Below are positions 61,849 to 64,000 of a stretch of 64,000 nucleotides of DNA, in pieces. This DNA is from Neckera pumila (Eukaryota; Streptophyta; Bryopsida; Hypnales; Neckeraceae). How positions within the stretch are numbered: position 1 is the stretch's first letter; every line of letters starts with the position of its first letter. A program made the translations under genes and the position numbers. Below the pieces are notes generated by a model, which saw only the letters and a list, made by a program, of their open reading frames with translations, made no database searches and had not been told where the DNA came from. The stretch spans positions 11,844,501 to 11,908,500 of the forward strand of contig OZ018417.1 in assembly GCA_963969595.1 (NCBI GenBank). Reading direction: 5' to 3'.

Positions 61849-62756
61849 TCCCTAAAGGCCCAAGGCATTTTCTGGATCCAAAACCACTGAAAACTGCCAT
61901 TGTTACTGTAGTCACTCCCTAAACTAAAAAAAAACTTTTTTTTAGAATCTAACTGTAGGATCTTATACCTCACTTGTCTTTGGTGAAAATTTCATGAAGT
62001 TTGACCATATGGATTGGAAGATATTAGCATTTGAAATTGGAAAAAGAAGTTTTTTTGAATTGTGGCCTATAATTTCAAATGACTTTGACAGCCATTTGTA
62101 GATTTTTTTGCACTACACACCATAAAATTAAAAAATTTTATGTTGAACATTTGAGTTGAGAGTTGGAGAAAAAAAATTTAGAATCTCAAAACTTGATTTT
62201 CACATTCAAAAAATTGTTGAGTAGAAATAGGTCCAAAATTGAACAAAACACTAAATTGTTAATAGCTCTTAGGTGGAATTCAAACACCATAATCTCAACA
62301 GTTGGATTGTTCTTGCAAACTTAATCTTGTCAAAAAAAATTGAATTCTTTTGAAAATTGCATTGAAAAATGAATTCTATAAGCTTTTTTTTGAAGATGCT
62401 TAGATTGCCCAAAAAAAAGATACAAGATTGTCCATTTCTTTCTCATTTTGAGTCCAAATAGAATGAGCCAAAGCTTCAAATGTAGACAAAAACATAATCT
62501 TTGAGAAAATAATAATAATAATAATAATAATAATTTTAAACATTTTTTTTTTCTGCTTGATAAATTGCTTTTTTGACTTCGGGTGGCATAACTTTTGCTA
62601 CCTGGGAACAAATTGCAAAAACAATTATAGTCTTAGAAAGCTAATGTAATTTCCTATCTTTAAAATAAAATTCAAAAAATCAGGTCAAAATTTTAGGTCA
62701 TATGAGCCTACCTGAAATTCCAAGTGTCCCCCGAGGGGACGTTGAGCCTTTAGGGG
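61849..62756 (+). mobile_element. TTAA element G, 908 bp (outside the array)
   Basis: The left TTAA is at 61845-61848, then TCCCTAAAGGCCCAAGG. The right end (complement) is CCCCTAAAGGCTCAACG with a GTCCCCTCGGGGGAC subterminal hairpin. The right flank is TCAA (62757-62760), a single change from TTAA. It contains an (AAT)9 run at about 62508-62534. It shows the family also lies next to single-copy genes. Confidence 0.8.
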
Positions 62757-62760
62757 TCAA

Positions 62761-64000
62761 ATTGCTTGAGTATATTTTTGATGAATAGTATTGCAAGTTT
62801 TGTCATTATGATATTATTGACTTTTTTAAAGAAGAAGATGCTTAATCTACATATCACCCTTGTAGTATATTTTAGTCATTTCTTGTTGTTTATTCTTAAT
62901 GTAAATTTTAACCATAAAAAGTTATTTTTTTTGAATTTGAGTCCACTATTGAAATGAAGCTTATCAAGTGCAGTTTCTACTCAAATTTTGAAAACTTTGA
63001 AGAATTCATAGATTTCAATATTTAATAGCAATATGAACTTTGGGCCTATAACCATGGTTTGTTGATTTTCTAATTTTACAATGACACAATAACTTTGATC
63101 TATACTATAATGTTATACACTAAATTTATATCTCTGAAGAAAATTTCAAATTTTTTTAGGATATTATATAATTGATATAAATATTTTTCATTTTTTCATT
63201 TCTTCATTCTTTCTTAAAATTTTATAGTAATTTCAAGCTTTTCCCAAAAAAATAGAAAAAATTATGACTTGTTGTGGGACATATGATTTCCTATTTGAAA
63301 AATAAAAATAAAATTTTTCACTCATATCTAGTTGCAAATTGGCACAGTGATGGCAATGAAGCTTGAAATCAATAGTCATGAGCTTGTCCTTCCAAGGTAA
63401 AAAGCAAGATGAATCTATTGAGAGTTCAAAGGCAAGCTTGCCCATTTGGATGTTACTAAAATGGTTGTAGTCTTTTCTTTTAAATAGTAGCTTTTAAGAA
63501 GATTACAAATGAGAAAATCTGGTTGACTAGATGAAATGATCAAAATTGTCTCCAAGAAAGACAAATATTGCCAAATTTTGGATGATATTTACTAACAAAT
63601 AACATTATGGATGAAAGTGTATATATAGTGGATAAATGTTCAAAAAATGGATGATTGTTCACACTCACTATAGTTCAAGGTGTAAGGTGTATGACCAATA
63701 AGAAAACCAAAATTTAACGTTAGGTAGACATGTTTTATGTAGTTACTAAATCATTCTATTGGTGTCAGTGAAAACTTTTGTTGTAACCGCTAATCATCCC
63801 ATTGTAGCCTAAATTTGAATTATTCAAAAATATTGATTTTAGATAGAATGCCATGACTACAATGAGCCTACTCTAAATTGCTTGGAATGGGCAAAGTGTT
63901 TGGAATGGGCCTTTTTACCTAATCGTATGATTCAACATCTATTTTGCAACATTGCCTTTTACTTAACAACACTTCAAAAGTTTTGATTGTCCAAGTACCT
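62761..64000. other. AT-rich intergenic DNA, nothing identified
   Basis: There is no ORF above about 70 codons, no recognisable domain and no clear repeat from elsewhere in the window. Confidence 0.5.

Overview
This is a nuclear segment from a plant (streptophyte lineage). Genes are split by many short introns with GT..AG borders, and two of the four encode proteins with plant-type architecture: a PIAL-type SUMO ligase and a 20S proteasome alpha subunit very close to plant PAG1. Exons are fairly GC-balanced, while intergenic DNA is strongly AT-rich and packed with small non-coding transposons. I cannot name the species.

Layout. 1-1556, minus: 5' part of a platelet-activating-factor acetylhydrolase-like (PAF-AH) gene that runs off the left edge. 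2559-9720, minus: a complete PIAL1/PIAL2-type SUMO E3/E4 ligase, rebuilt here as 16 exons (927 codons, all phases consistent, two exons tentative). About 10.3-51.4 kb: gene-free. It starts with minisatellites and scattered MITEs, then about 21.85-50.41 kb is a giant tandem array of 4 full and one partial copies of a roughly 4 kb non-coding unit, each riddled with different later insertions. 51475-54935, minus: 20S proteasome alpha subunit PAG1 (11 exons, 250 codons). 55385-61368, plus: U5 snRNP GTPase Snu114/EFTUD2 (CLO/GFA1; 11 exons, 982 codons), divergent from PAG1 across a 449-base shared promoter. 61369-64000: 3' flank with one more transposon and AT-rich DNA.

The most interesting material is in the gene-free part. 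(i) A family of about 0.9 kb non-coding elements with TTAA target duplications and CCCCTAAAG ends, resembling piggyBac in target and termini. The tandem array and its nested MITEs supply matching empty sites with a single TTAA for several copies. (ii) A family whose framework is conserved but whose hairpin stem differs between copies while staying self-complementary. (iii) A CATTA...TAATG MITE family, often with an internal ACGTGGC/GCCACGT hairpin, that seems to insert with no target duplication. (iv) A near-perfect 61-bp inverted repeat. The array works as a natural comparison set, because one ancestral unit is present several times with and without each insertion.

The genes are housekeeping (SUMO conjugation, proteasome core, spliceosome activation, lipid hydrolysis) and do not form a pathway together.
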